A DNA stretch of 64,000 nt from Rhizobium sp. WYCCWR10014 (GTDB taxonomy: Bacteria; Pseudomonadota; Alphaproteobacteria; Rhizobiales; Rhizobiaceae). A program made the position numbers and the translations under genes. The notes below the pieces were generated by a model. That model was not told the DNA's origin, searched no databases, and saw only the letters and a program-made list of their open reading frames with translations. Below, in pieces: positions 8,575 through 16,008 of the stretch. Where the stretch lies: the NCBI RefSeq assembly GCF_001657485.1, contig NZ_LXFU01000037.1:496001-560000 (forward strand). The letters are read 5' to 3'. Within the stretch, counting starts at the first letter, position 1. Every line of letters begins with the position of its first letter.

Positions 8575-9717
8575 ATGGCCGCTCCGCTCACCATCGCTGA
8601 CCTGAAAAAGCTTGCACAGCGCCGTGTGCCGAAGATGTTTTTCGACTATGCGGATTCGGGCGCCTGGACGGAATCGACCTACGCGGCGAACGAGAGCGAT
8701 TTCAGTCAGATCAAACTGCGCCAGCGGGTAATGGTCGACATGACCGACCGCACGCTGGAAACGACGATGATCGGCCAAAAAGTGTCGATGCCGGTGGCCC
8801 TGGCGCCGACCGGACTGACCGGCATGCAGCATGCCGATGGCGAGATGCTGGCGGCACGCGCCGCCGAGGAGTTCGGCGTTCCCTTCACGCTTTCGACGAT
8901 GAGCATCTGCTCGATCGAGGACGTGGCGTCAGCGACGACACGTCCCTTCTGGTTCCAGCTCTACGTCATGAGGGACAAGGATTTCGTCCTCAACCTTATC
9001 AATCGCGCCAAGGCCGCCGGATGCTCGGCGCTGGTGCTGACGGCCGACCTACAGATCCTTGGACAACGGCACAAGGACCTGCGCAACGGTCTGTCGGCGC
9101 CGCCGAAATTCACCCCGAAACATGTCTGGCAGATGGCGACCCGGCCGTTCTGGTGCCTGGACATGCTGCAGACCAAGCGCCGCAACTTCGGCAATATCGT
9201 TGGCCATGCGAAAAATGTCACCAATATCGCCTCGCTGTCCGCATGGACGCACGAGCAGTTCGACCCTCGGCTGTCCTGGGCGGATGTCGCCTGGATCAAG
9301 GAACAATGGGGCGGCCCCCTGATCATCAAGGGCATACTCGATCCGGAGGATGCGAAGGCCGCCGCCGACACCGGTGCCGATGCGATCGTCGTCTCCAATC
9401 ACGGCGGCCGCCAGCTTGACGGCGCCCCCTCCTCGATCAGCATGCTGCCGAAGATCGTCGATGCCGTCGGCGACCGCATCGAGGTCCATCTCGATGGCGG
9501 CATCCGCTCCGGCCAGGACGTGCTGAAGGCCGTGGCGCTCGGCGCCAAGGGCACCTATATCGGCCGCCCCTTCCTTTATGGTCTCGGCGCCATGGGCAAG
9601 GAAGGCGTATCGCTGGCGCTCGGCATCATCCGCAAGGAGATGGACATCACCATGGCGCTCTGCGGCAGGCGCGACATCAACGATGTGAATTCGTCGATCA
9701 TCGCAGGACGGCAGTGA
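8575..9717 (+). CDS. lldD: FMN-dependent alpha-hydroxy-acid dehydrogenase (L-lactate dehydrogenase type)
   Basis: This family oxidises L-lactate or related 2-hydroxy acids with FMN. The start at 8575 (MAAPLTIADLKK) is chosen over the GTG at 8560 because GAAGG sits 8 bases upstream, giving 380 residues, the normal LldD length. Family motifs include KMFFDYADSGAWTE near the N-terminus, the FQLYVMRD strand, and the catalytic SNHGGRQLDG loop containing the active-site His and Arg. It stands alone, 121 bases after guaD. Glycolate or another 2-hydroxy acid is also possible as substrate. Confidence 0.85.
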   Translation: MAAPLTIADLKKLAQRRVPKMFFDYADSGAWTESTYAANESDFSQIKLRQRVMVDMTDRTLETTMIGQKVSMPVALAPTGLTGMQHADGEMLAARAAEEFGVPFTLSTMSICSIEDVASATTRPFWFQLYVMRDKDFVLNLINRAKAAGCSALVLTADLQILGQRHKDLRNGLSAPPKFTPKHVWQMATRPFWCLDMLQTKRRNFGNIVGHAKNVTNIASLSAWTHEQFDPRLSWADVAWIKEQWGGPLIIKGILDPEDAKAAADTGADAIVVSNHGGRQLDGAPSSISMLPKIVDAVGDRIEVHLDGGIRSGQDVLKAVALGAKGTYIGRPFLYGLGAMGKEGVSLALGIIRKEMDITMALCGRRDINDVNSSIIAGRQ

Positions 9718-9865
9718 ACCTGCCGCCAGCGACGCACGTAGCAACGGCTCCCCAAATATCTCGATACTGGACGCTGTCTCAGTCCTTCTAACCGCACGTT
9801 AAGCTTAGGTTGTATTTTTAGCGCGACATCTTGAAAGCACAAAAGCGGTGCTTTATGTTTTGACT

Positions 9866-11005
9866 ATGGCAACCACAGGCAAGACACCGCATCCATCGCA
9901 GCTGCGCTACACGCTGGCGCCTGACGACAGTGCCCGGCAGGCGCTGGACGACACCATTGCCGCCTATCTCAGGATGATCGAAATCCTGACCGGCCTCGTC
10001 TCCCACAGGACGGGCGCCAATCTCGTCGTCCTGCATGACCTTGCCTATGAAACCGTCCGAGAGAAGACGGGCTTGCCGGCAAGGCTGGTCACGCTCGGCC
10101 TTCGCGATTTCGCCGCCAATCGCGGCGTCACCGACGATCCGCCGCATCTGCCGCTCGATGACAAGCTCTTCGCCATCAAGGGGCCCTCGGACCTGACGAT
10201 CGCCACGGTGCACGGACGTGTTGCCGTGCCCTTCGATGTCGCGGGTTATTCCAGGGGATGGGAGAGTATTTTTCCGGCCTACCTCGTTGCGGGCCAGGAT
10301 CGCTACGAGATTCACATCGGCGTCACGCCGAATTCCGCTCGGATGGAGGAAAACATGACGAACGAAGGCATTCTCTCACGCATGGGCCGTCTGATCGCGG
10401 GCATCGCGAATGCGGCGATCGACAAGGCGGAAGGCGTAAACAAGATCGCCGTCATCGAACAGGCGGTCCGCGAGATCGATGCGGCGGCTGATGAGGCCCG
10501 CACCGATCTCGGTAAGGCGCGCGCGGAGGAATACCGCATCCAGAGCCGCAGAGACGAAATCGTCGAAGACATGAACGCGCTAGACCAGAAGATCCGCCTC
10601 GCCGTCTCCTCCGGGCGGGATGAGCTGGCAAAGGCCGGCGTCGCCCGTCAGATCGATCTCGAATCCCAGATCGCAGCGCTCGATAAGGCGCTGGCCGATG
10701 CTAGGGAACAGGTGGACGAAGGCCAGAAAGCCTTGCAGGCCGTGCTCGCCACGCGCCGCGAGGCGGACGCTCGCCTTGCCGATTTCAAGCGCAGTATCGC
10801 CCGGCATCCCGAACAAGCAGCGACCGGTCACAGCCAGCCCGCACCGGGTGCAGATGCTGCCCGCGCTGCCGCAGCCGTCTCGCGGCTGACCGGAGTTCCG
10901 GCTGGCGAGCATGGCCACAGTTCCGAATTGGACGAACTGGACCGACTGCACCGCGAACAGGCAATCGAAGCCCGGCTCGCACGCTTCAAGGCGGATAACC
11001 GATAA
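9866..11005 (+). CDS. Fusion: TnpB/OrfB-like N-terminal domain plus PspA/IM30 coiled-coil protein
   Basis: The continuous frame (379 aa from ATG 9866; an earlier GTG at 9848 is possible) has two parts. Residues ~5-155 read like the pre-RuvC half of an IS605 OrfB/TnpB protein: LRYTLAPDDSARQALDDTIA, then VLHDLAYETVREKTGLPARL, a LPLDD strand, then VHGRVAVPFDVAGYSRGWES and YEIHIGV. None of the RuvC catalytic segments or the zinc finger follow. Residues ~164-379 are PspA/IM30-like: ILSRMGRLIAGIANAAIDKAEG followed by long charged heptads. GGAGGA at 10345-10350 precedes an in-frame ATG at 10355, which would give a stand-alone PspA of 216 aa. The gene leads an operon with a YqiJ-like gene and a flotillin. 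The PspA call is firm; the TnpB relationship rests on remembered family sequences. Confidence 0.8.
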   Translation: MATTGKTPHPSQLRYTLAPDDSARQALDDTIAAYLRMIEILTGLVSHRTGANLVVLHDLAYETVREKTGLPARLVTLGLRDFAANRGVTDDPPHLPLDDKLFAIKGPSDLTIATVHGRVAVPFDVAGYSRGWESIFPAYLVAGQDRYEIHIGVTPNSARMEENMTNEGILSRMGRLIAGIANAAIDKAEGVNKIAVIEQAVREIDAAADEARTDLGKARAEEYRIQSRRDEIVEDMNALDQKIRLAVSSGRDELAKAGVARQIDLESQIAALDKALADAREQVDEGQKALQAVLATRREADARLADFKRSIARHPEQAATGHSQPAPGADAARAAAAVSRLTGVPAGEHGHSSELDELDRLHREQAIEARLARFKADNR

Positions 11006-11009
11006 CACG

Positions 11010-11657
11010 ATGGCACTCCTTTTTTCCCCTGAATGTGCGCCCTTTGCCATCGCCGCAGCGATCCTTGTCGGCCTGACCGCGATCGAGATGCTCGCGATGG
11101 TCATGGGTTTTTCGATGACGGAATTTCTGGGAAAGCCGGAGGTTCATGGTCATGACGGCATCCTGGCTTACCTTTCCTGGCTCAATCTCGGCGGTGTTCC
11201 GCTGCTGATTCTCATGATGCTGACGCTCGGCTTCTTCGCGATGACGGGCTTTGCGTTACAGGCCGTCGCCAACGCCTTCTGGGCGCCGCTGCCAAGCTTC
11301 ATCGCCGTCATACCTGCCGCGCTGGCAACCATCCCCATGGTCAGGGCATCGAGCAGAACCGTGGCGCGGATCGTACCGCACGACGAAACCTATGCGGTCG
11401 ATCTCGACGCTTTGCTCGGCCGGACAGCCGAGGTGTCGATCGGCCCGCTCGATCAGGGACTGCCGGGCCGCGTCCGCGTCAAGGATCAGCATGGAAACTG
11501 GCATGTGCTTCGAGCCCGAGCCGCCAAGGGCGAAGGTCCGCTCGCGATCGGCGCTTCGGTTCTTCTCGTCGATCACAAGGCAAATGTGTTTATCGCCATT
11601 CCCGCGCCGGTCGACCCCGCCGATGCGGACAATCAATCTTTGAGGGAGCAGCAATGA
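11010..11657 (+). CDS. YqiJ/NfeD-like membrane protein with C-terminal OB fold
   Basis: The ATG at 11010 (MALLFSPECAP) follows the pspA stop by 4 bases and gives 215 residues. Three to four hydrophobic segments lie at residues ~10-35, ~55-80 and ~85-110. The soluble tail (~125-205) has the short beta-rich pattern of an OB fold (GRTAEVSIGPLDQGLPGRVRV ... ASVLLVDH). Proteins of this kind pair with flotillins in bacterial lipid domains. Its stop overlaps the flotillin start (ATGATG at 11654), which supports an operon. I infer membrane-integrity function from this pairing. Confidence 0.8.
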   Translation: MALLFSPECAPFAIAAAILVGLTAIEMLAMVMGFSMTEFLGKPEVHGHDGILAYLSWLNLGGVPLLILMMLTLGFFAMTGFALQAVANAFWAPLPSFIAVIPAALATIPMVRASSRTVARIVPHDETYAVDLDALLGRTAEVSIGPLDQGLPGRVRVKDQHGNWHVLRARAAKGEGPLAIGASVLLVDHKANVFIAIPAPVDPADADNQSLREQQ

Positions 11658-13411
11658 TGTACGACGTTATTCTACCAGCCGGCATTGGGATTGTTCTGAT
11701 CTTCGGCATCGGTTTTGTCCTCGCCTCTCTTTACACGCGCTCCAGCCGCGATGAGGCCTATGTGCGCACCGGTCTCGGCGGCCAGAAGGTCGTGCTCGAC
11801 GGCGGTTCGGTCGTCCTGCCGATCTTCCATTCGACTGCCCGGGTTAACCTGAAGACACTGCGCCTTGAGGTTCGCCGCGGCGAAGGCGATGCACTGATCA
11901 CCAAAGACCGCATGCGCGTCGATATCGGCGCCGAGTTCTATGTCCGCGTGAAACCCGATGCCTCCTCGATTGCGCTTGCCGCCCAGACGCTCGGAAATCG
12001 CACCAACGACGCCGAGGCTCTCCGCATCCTGATCGAGGCGAAATTCGTCGACGGCCTTCGCTCGGTGGCCGCGACGATGAATCTCGACGCGCTGCAGGAA
12101 CAGCGCATGGATTTCGTCAAGGCCGTGCAGGAAGCTGTCGGCGCCGATCTCCAGTCGAACGGCCTCGAGCTCGAATCCGTGTCGCTGACACGCCTCGACC
12201 AGACCGATATCAAGCATTTCAACGCCAACAACTTCTTCGACGCGCAGGGTCTTGCGGCATTGACCCGCATCACCGAGGGACGCAAGAAGGAGCGAAACGA
12301 GATCGTTCGCGATACCGAAGTCGCCATCGCCCAGAAGGATCTCGAGGCCCGCCAGCAATCGCTGACCATCGAGCGGACGAAGCGAGAGGCCGAACTCAGC
12401 CAGGAAAGAGACATCGCCAACAAATCTGCGGCGACACGCGCCGAAACCGCCCAACAGGAGCAGGCAGCAAAACGCGCCGAGGAGGAAGCCCGCATCGCTT
12501 CCGAGCAAGCGATCGCCGAACGCGAGGCATCTGCCAAGCAGGCTCGCGAAAGCGCCAACATCGACGCCGCCCGCGCCGTCCAGCAACGCGAAACCGAGGC
12601 CAAGCGTGACCTCCAGATCGTGGCACAGGAAAGCGCCATCGCCGTCGCCAACAAGAGCCGTGAAGAATCCGAAGCGAAGGCGGCTGCGGAAACGGCCCGC
12701 GCGCTGGCGATCGCGGCAGAAGAAAAGGTCGGCACCGCCAAGGCGATCGAGATTGCCGAACGCGAAAAGCAGATTGCCGTGATTGATGCGCGCAAGAAAG
12801 CCGAGACGGAAGCAACCGCCGTCACCGTCGGCGCGGAGGCCGAAAAACAGGCAGCAAGCGACCAGGCCGAGGCCATCAAGACGCTCGCGACTGCCGAGGC
12901 GGATGCGGCGATCATCAAGGCCAAGGGTATTCTCGAAACCGGCAAGGCCGCGGCCGAGAGCGAAGCATTGCTCAACGACGCTCGCAACAAGCTGAGCTCT
13001 GCTATCATCGAGTTCGAGATCACCCGCGAACGTATCCGCATCATTCCGCAAGCACTCGCCGAGGCGGTCAAGCCGATCGAGAAGATCTCCGATATCAGGA
13101 TATTCGATACCGGCGGCATGCTCGGCCGCGGAAACGGCGCAGCAGGCGGAAACGGCATCGGGCTCGGCGATGGACTGGCCGGCCAGCTCCTCTCCTACCA
13201 GGCCAACAAACCGATCCTGGACAAATTGCTGAAGGAAGCCGGCTTCGAGGGCGACGATGCCATCTCATCCCTTCTTGGAAATCTCGATGGCGCAAGACCG
13301 GCAAGAGCGGTAACGCCCGCCGCAACCCCCGCGAAGCCCGCAACACCGACCGTAGCCCCGACACAAACGATCATTCCTCCGGCCCCGAAGCCGGCACCAA
13401 AGAAAGACTGA
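11654..13411 (+). CDS. Flotillin family protein (YqiK-like)
   Basis: Flotillins are membrane-anchored SPFH proteins that scaffold functional membrane microdomains. Residues ~6-28 form a single N-terminal membrane helix. Residues ~35-200 are the SPFH/band-7 domain. Residues ~210-450 are a very long Ala/Glu/Lys-rich coiled coil, and the Gly-rich tail ends in a Pro/Ala/Lys segment. The length of 585 aa fits YqiK. A GAGGGAG precedes the tandem ATGATG. It is the last gene of the pspA-yqiJ-flotillin operon and is followed by a two-part palindromic repeat. Confidence 0.92.
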   Translation: MMYDVILPAGIGIVLIFGIGFVLASLYTRSSRDEAYVRTGLGGQKVVLDGGSVVLPIFHSTARVNLKTLRLEVRRGEGDALITKDRMRVDIGAEFYVRVKPDASSIALAAQTLGNRTNDAEALRILIEAKFVDGLRSVAATMNLDALQEQRMDFVKAVQEAVGADLQSNGLELESVSLTRLDQTDIKHFNANNFFDAQGLAALTRITEGRKKERNEIVRDTEVAIAQKDLEARQQSLTIERTKREAELSQERDIANKSAATRAETAQQEQAAKRAEEEARIASEQAIAEREASAKQARESANIDAARAVQQRETEAKRDLQIVAQESAIAVANKSREESEAKAAAETARALAIAAEEKVGTAKAIEIAEREKQIAVIDARKKAETEATAVTVGAEAEKQAASDQAEAIKTLATAEADAAIIKAKGILETGKAAAESEALLNDARNKLSSAIIEFEITRERIRIIPQALAEAVKPIEKISDIRIFDTGGMLGRGNGAAGGNGIGLGDGLAGQLLSYQANKPILDKLLKEAGFEGDDAISSLLGNLDGARPARAVTPAATPAKPATPTVAPTQTIIPPAPKPAPKKD

Positions 13412-13434
13412 TCGCCGCGCAAGTGGGTCTGGAC

Positions 13435-13548
13435 TAGAACAGGATGATTTTAGGCCGGTTCGGCCCAAAATCTGAATCCTGTTCTAAGCTAAATAGTTAG
13501 AGCATGATGTCGCCCGAAACCGCACACACTTTTCTGCATCATGCTCTA
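13435..13548 (+). repeat. 114-bp double-palindrome repeat, copy 1
   Basis: Two palindromes lie 11 bases apart. The first (13435-13486) has arms TAGAACAGGAT / ATCCTGTTCTA and an inner GGCCG-GTT-CGGCC core. The second (13498-13548) has arms TAGAGCATGATG / CATCATGCTCTA. The same 114-bp composite recurs at 50569-50682 with identical spacing. Its last three bases supply the stop codon (TAG on the minus strand) of the metallophosphoesterase gene. Confidence 0.88.
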
Positions 13549-14286
13549 TCTCACCCAACCCGTTGCCAGTGCACCCGCCCAGTCGGCACGGCCCCTTTCG
13601 GTGGCCAGTGCTGACATCGCCATATGGTCGTAGGCGACGGTTCGGAACTGCCATATCCATCCGGCCGCCGTCTTTTCCAGAATGGCGTAGCTCGCCAGGG
13701 GATGGCCGACTTCCACCTTGTGGTAATAGGGCAGCTCGTCGTCATAGGCCGCGCAGCCGACGCTGCCGGGGTTGACGATGAGGCGACCGTCGGAAAGCCT
13801 GATAGCGCGGGGGATGTGGCTGTGGCCGCAAAGGATCAGCGGCAAGTCGATGCCGTCGGCCAGCGCCTCGATTGCCTCGATCGGCTTCAGGAAGACGAAA
13901 CCCTCCGGCGAAACGGATTCCAGCCAGTAGAGATTGTCGTCCTTCGGCGTCGCATGGCAGAGATAGACCTCATCGCGATAGACGGTATCGAATGGAAGAC
14001 TACGAATCCAGTCGAGATGGGCTGGCGACAATTGGTGATAAGCGGCGGCATCCGAAACATGCAGCGCCGCCGGGTCCTGTTCGATCAGGTATCGATCATG
14101 ATTGCCGCGGACCGACGTCAGCCCGAGCGGCATCAGCAAGTCTGCCGTCTTGCCGGCCTCGAGCGGGCCGCTGAAGAAATCACCGAGATTGACGATCTCA
14201 TCGATCTCCTGCGCACGAATATCCGCAAGCACCGCCTCGAGCGCCAGATGGTTTCCGTGGATATCGGCAATTGCCGCAAACCGCAT
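13546..14286 (-). CDS. Metallophosphoesterase (calcineurin-like, MJ0936/YfcE type)
   Basis: The 246-residue protein has the metallophosphoesterase signature in order: AAIADIHGNHLALEAVL at the N-terminus, NLGDFFSGP near residue 33, VRGNHDRYL near 60, a central CHATP, and LCGHSHIPRA near 150 followed by VNPGSVGCA. These ligate two metals. The substrate is unknown. The gene is the last in the puuE-uraD-hepT-like-allA-uraH operon, starting 3 bases after the uraH stop, so it is probably co-transcribed with allantoin-pathway genes. The stop codon lies inside a palindromic repeat, suggesting that repeat insertion set the C-terminus. Confidence 0.88.
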   Translation of the reverse strand: MRFAAIADIHGNHLALEAVLADIRAQEIDEIVNLGDFFSGPLEAGKTADLLMPLGLTSVRGNHDRYLIEQDPAALHVSDAAAYHQLSPAHLDWIRSLPFDTVYRDEVYLCHATPKDDNLYWLESVSPEGFVFLKPIEAIEALADGIDLPLILCGHSHIPRAIRLSDGRLIVNPGSVGCAAYDDELPYYHKVEVGHPLASYAILEKTAAGWIWQFRTVAYDHMAMSALATERGRADWAGALATGWVR

Positions 14287-14289
14287 TTT

Positions 14290-14646
14290 TTAGCTCCCGC
14301 GATAGGTAGAATAGCCATACGGCGAAATCAGCAGCGGCACATGGTAGTGCGCCGTGACGTCAGCAATGCCGAAGCGGATCGGCACGAGATCGAGGAAGGC
14401 CGGATGCGGCAACGGCGTGCCGCTGGCCCTCAGATAGTCGCCGGCGTGGAAGACCAGTTCATAAGTGCCGGCCCGAAAATTTTTGCCAATGAGGATGGGG
14501 CCACCGTCGACCCGGCCGTCGGCATTGGTCTCGACCGTCTTCAGATGCCTGCGGATCTCGCCGTCGAGCTGGAAAAGATCGATCCTCAGGCCTTCGGCCG
14601 GCTTGCCGAGAGCGGTGTCGAGAACATGCGTGGTCAGTCCGGTCAT
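14290..14646 (-). CDS. uraH: 5-hydroxyisourate hydrolase (transthyretin-like)
   Basis: UraH hydrolyses 5-hydroxyisourate, the PuuD product, to OHCU. The 118-residue protein begins LTTHVLDTALGKPAEGL, which contains the family His, has the central GGPILIGKNFRAGTYEL, and ends in the diagnostic C-terminal YRGS tetrapeptide. The start overlaps the allA stop by 4 bases (ATGA at 14643-14646). The metallophosphoesterase follows 3 bases later. No N-terminal extension is visible, so the protein should be cytoplasmic. Confidence 0.95.
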   Translation of the reverse strand: MTGLTTHVLDTALGKPAEGLRIDLFQLDGEIRRHLKTVETNADGRVDGGPILIGKNFRAGTYELVFHAGDYLRASGTPLPHPAFLDLVPIRFGIADVTAHYHVPLLISPYGYSTYRGS

Positions 14647-15143
14647 GGGGCTGGCTCTTTGATGACATAGGGGGTTTCAAAGAAGAATTCTTCCAGATTA
14701 TTGCCCGGGCCGTCGCGGTCGACGACCAGGAAATCACAGGCTTGGCCGAGCGCCATCAGCGGATGATGCCAGACGTTGCGGCGGTAGTTCACGCCCTGGT
14801 CGCCACGCGCCTGAAACACCTGCGGCCTGCCCGGGCGACCGTTCTCATCCTCGGAGACGACGACGAGAAAAGGACGGCCAGAGACCGGCGAGAAACTCTG
14901 GCTGCCGAGGGGATGGCGCTCCATCATGCCGACCTCGTAGGGGAAGCTGCGCGGGTGGCCGCGAAAGAGATTGATGATGACGCGTGCGCCCTCACCTGTC
15001 ACTTCTGCGGCGGCCAGTGCATGGAAACGCTCCGTCGTCCCGCCGTTGATCAGCCGCAGCGAGGCCGGGTCTGCTTCGATCACCTCGCCGAAGGGCGTAA
15101 AAGTGGATCTGGTCAGCGGGCGGACGTCGAGAAACTCAGTCAA
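14643..15143 (-). CDS. allA: Ureidoglycolate lyase
   Basis: AllA splits ureidoglycolate into glyoxylate and urea. The 166-residue cupin-type protein begins DVRPLTRSTFTPFGEVIEAD and contains the conserved blocks GARVIINLFRGHPR, MMERHPLGSQSFSPV and NYRRNVWHHPLMALG. Length and block order fit the family closely. The start lies 5 bases after the stop of the HepT-like gene, and the 3' end overlaps uraH. It completes the route from allantoate-derived ureidoglycolate to central metabolism. Confidence 0.95.
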   Translation of the reverse strand: MTEFLDVRPLTRSTFTPFGEVIEADPASLRLINGGTTERFHALAAAEVTGEGARVIINLFRGHPRSFPYEVGMMERHPLGSQSFSPVSGRPFLVVVSEDENGRPGRPQVFQARGDQGVNYRRNVWHHPLMALGQACDFLVVDRDGPGNNLEEFFFETPYVIKEPAP

Positions 15144-15148
15144 TTACC

Positions 15149-15511
15149 TTACTCGCCTTGGGCATGCCAGTTGAGGACGCCATCGATCGCGGCAAGAAGC
15201 TCCGGCAGCGTGCGCTGCGTCGCCTCCCAGATTTCCGAGGGATCGAGATCGAAGACGTCGTCGAGGATACGGTTGCCCGTCCCGCAGATTTTCGTCCACG
15301 GCAAATCGGGATGTTCGGTTGCAAATGCCGGATATGTCACCAGCAGACGGGATGCTGCCATCCCGATGGTGAAATGGCAGAAGGCAACCGCCTTGAAGAT
15401 CAGTTTATCCCCGGAGAATGCCTCCCCATCCATTCCGCCGACAAAGAGCAGCGCATCGGATGCCGCCCGTTGCATATCGTCGAGATAATCGACAGCGCGC
15501 CGCTCGCTCAT
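15149..15511 (-). CDS. DUF86/HepT-like HEPN protein with degenerate RNase motif
   Basis: The 120-residue helical protein follows the DUF86/HepT pattern: RRAVDYLDDMQRAAS..., an AVAFCHFTIGMAASRL helix, then PWTKI and WEATQRTLPELLAAID. HepT proteins are HEPN RNases normally paired with an MNT antitoxin nucleotidyltransferase. Here no MNT gene is adjacent. The usual catalytic RX4-6HXY block (typically RN...H.Y) reads GNRILDDVFDLD, with Arg kept but His changed to Asp and Tyr to Phe. It overlaps uraD by 4 bases (ATGA) and sits 5 bases before allA, so it is a fixed part of the purine operon. A domesticated, non-toxic role is my inference. Confidence 0.75.
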   Translation of the reverse strand: MSERRAVDYLDDMQRAASDALLFVGGMDGEAFSGDKLIFKAVAFCHFTIGMAASRLLVTYPAFATEHPDLPWTKICGTGNRILDDVFDLDPSEIWEATQRTLPELLAAIDGVLNWHAQGE

Positions 15512-16008
15512 TCAGCCTCCGGAAACATGGATGTGAGGCGCAGCAGCGCGATCTTTTCGACCTGCGCCGTCGCGGTCGCGAATTCCTCGTCCTGCCCGTT
15601 ACCGATGCGTGTTTCGAAGGCTGAAAGGATGTCATCCTTGCCGAGCCCCTTCACCGCGATGATGAAGGGAAAGCCGAATTTTTCGACATAGGCCGAATTG
15701 AGCGCCGTGAAGCGGGCATGCTCGGCCGGGCTCAGGCGATCGAGACCGGCGCCCGCCTGCTCCTTCCTGCTGTCCTCGGTGAGTTCGCCGGATATGGCGA
15801 GACGGCCGGCAAGATCGGGATGGGCGCGCAAGACGCCCAGACGTTCCTGCGGGCTTGCCGCACGGAAGACGGCAACGAGTGCGGCATGCACGCCGGATGC
15901 CGTTAGCGGCTCGGTCACGCTGCCGGCGTCATAGACGCGCTCGGCGATGAAAGGGGAATGCTCGAAGACGCCGCCGAAGCGGGATACGAAATCGGTGCGC
16001 GATATCAT
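15508..16008 (-). CDS. uraD: OHCU decarboxylase
   Basis: UraD decarboxylates 2-oxo-4-hydroxy-4-carboxy-5-ureidoimidazoline to S-allantoin. The start at 16008 (MISRTDFVSRFGGVFEHSP) gives 166 residues, the usual size. It is preferred because its ATG shares one base with the puuE stop (TGATG). Conserved segments include LRAHPDLAGRL with the catalytic His, SAGLDRLSP-like GAGLDRLSPAEHARF, and NSAYVEKFGFPFIIAVKG. It is translationally coupled to puuE upstream and to the HepT-like gene downstream. Confidence 0.95.
   Translation of the reverse strand: MISRTDFVSRFGGVFEHSPFIAERVYDAGSVTEPLTASGVHAALVAVFRAASPQERLGVLRAHPDLAGRLAISGELTEDSRKEQAGAGLDRLSPAEHARFTALNSAYVEKFGFPFIIAVKGLGKDDILSAFETRIGNGQDEEFATATAQVEKIALLRLTSMFPEAE

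Noticed and set aside
11672..13158. Long minus-strand ORFs (up to 459 aa) opposite the flotillin gene
   Set aside because: They are antisense shadows of a GC-rich, Ala/Glu-rich coiled-coil gene; they lack ribosome sites and read as low-complexity sequence.
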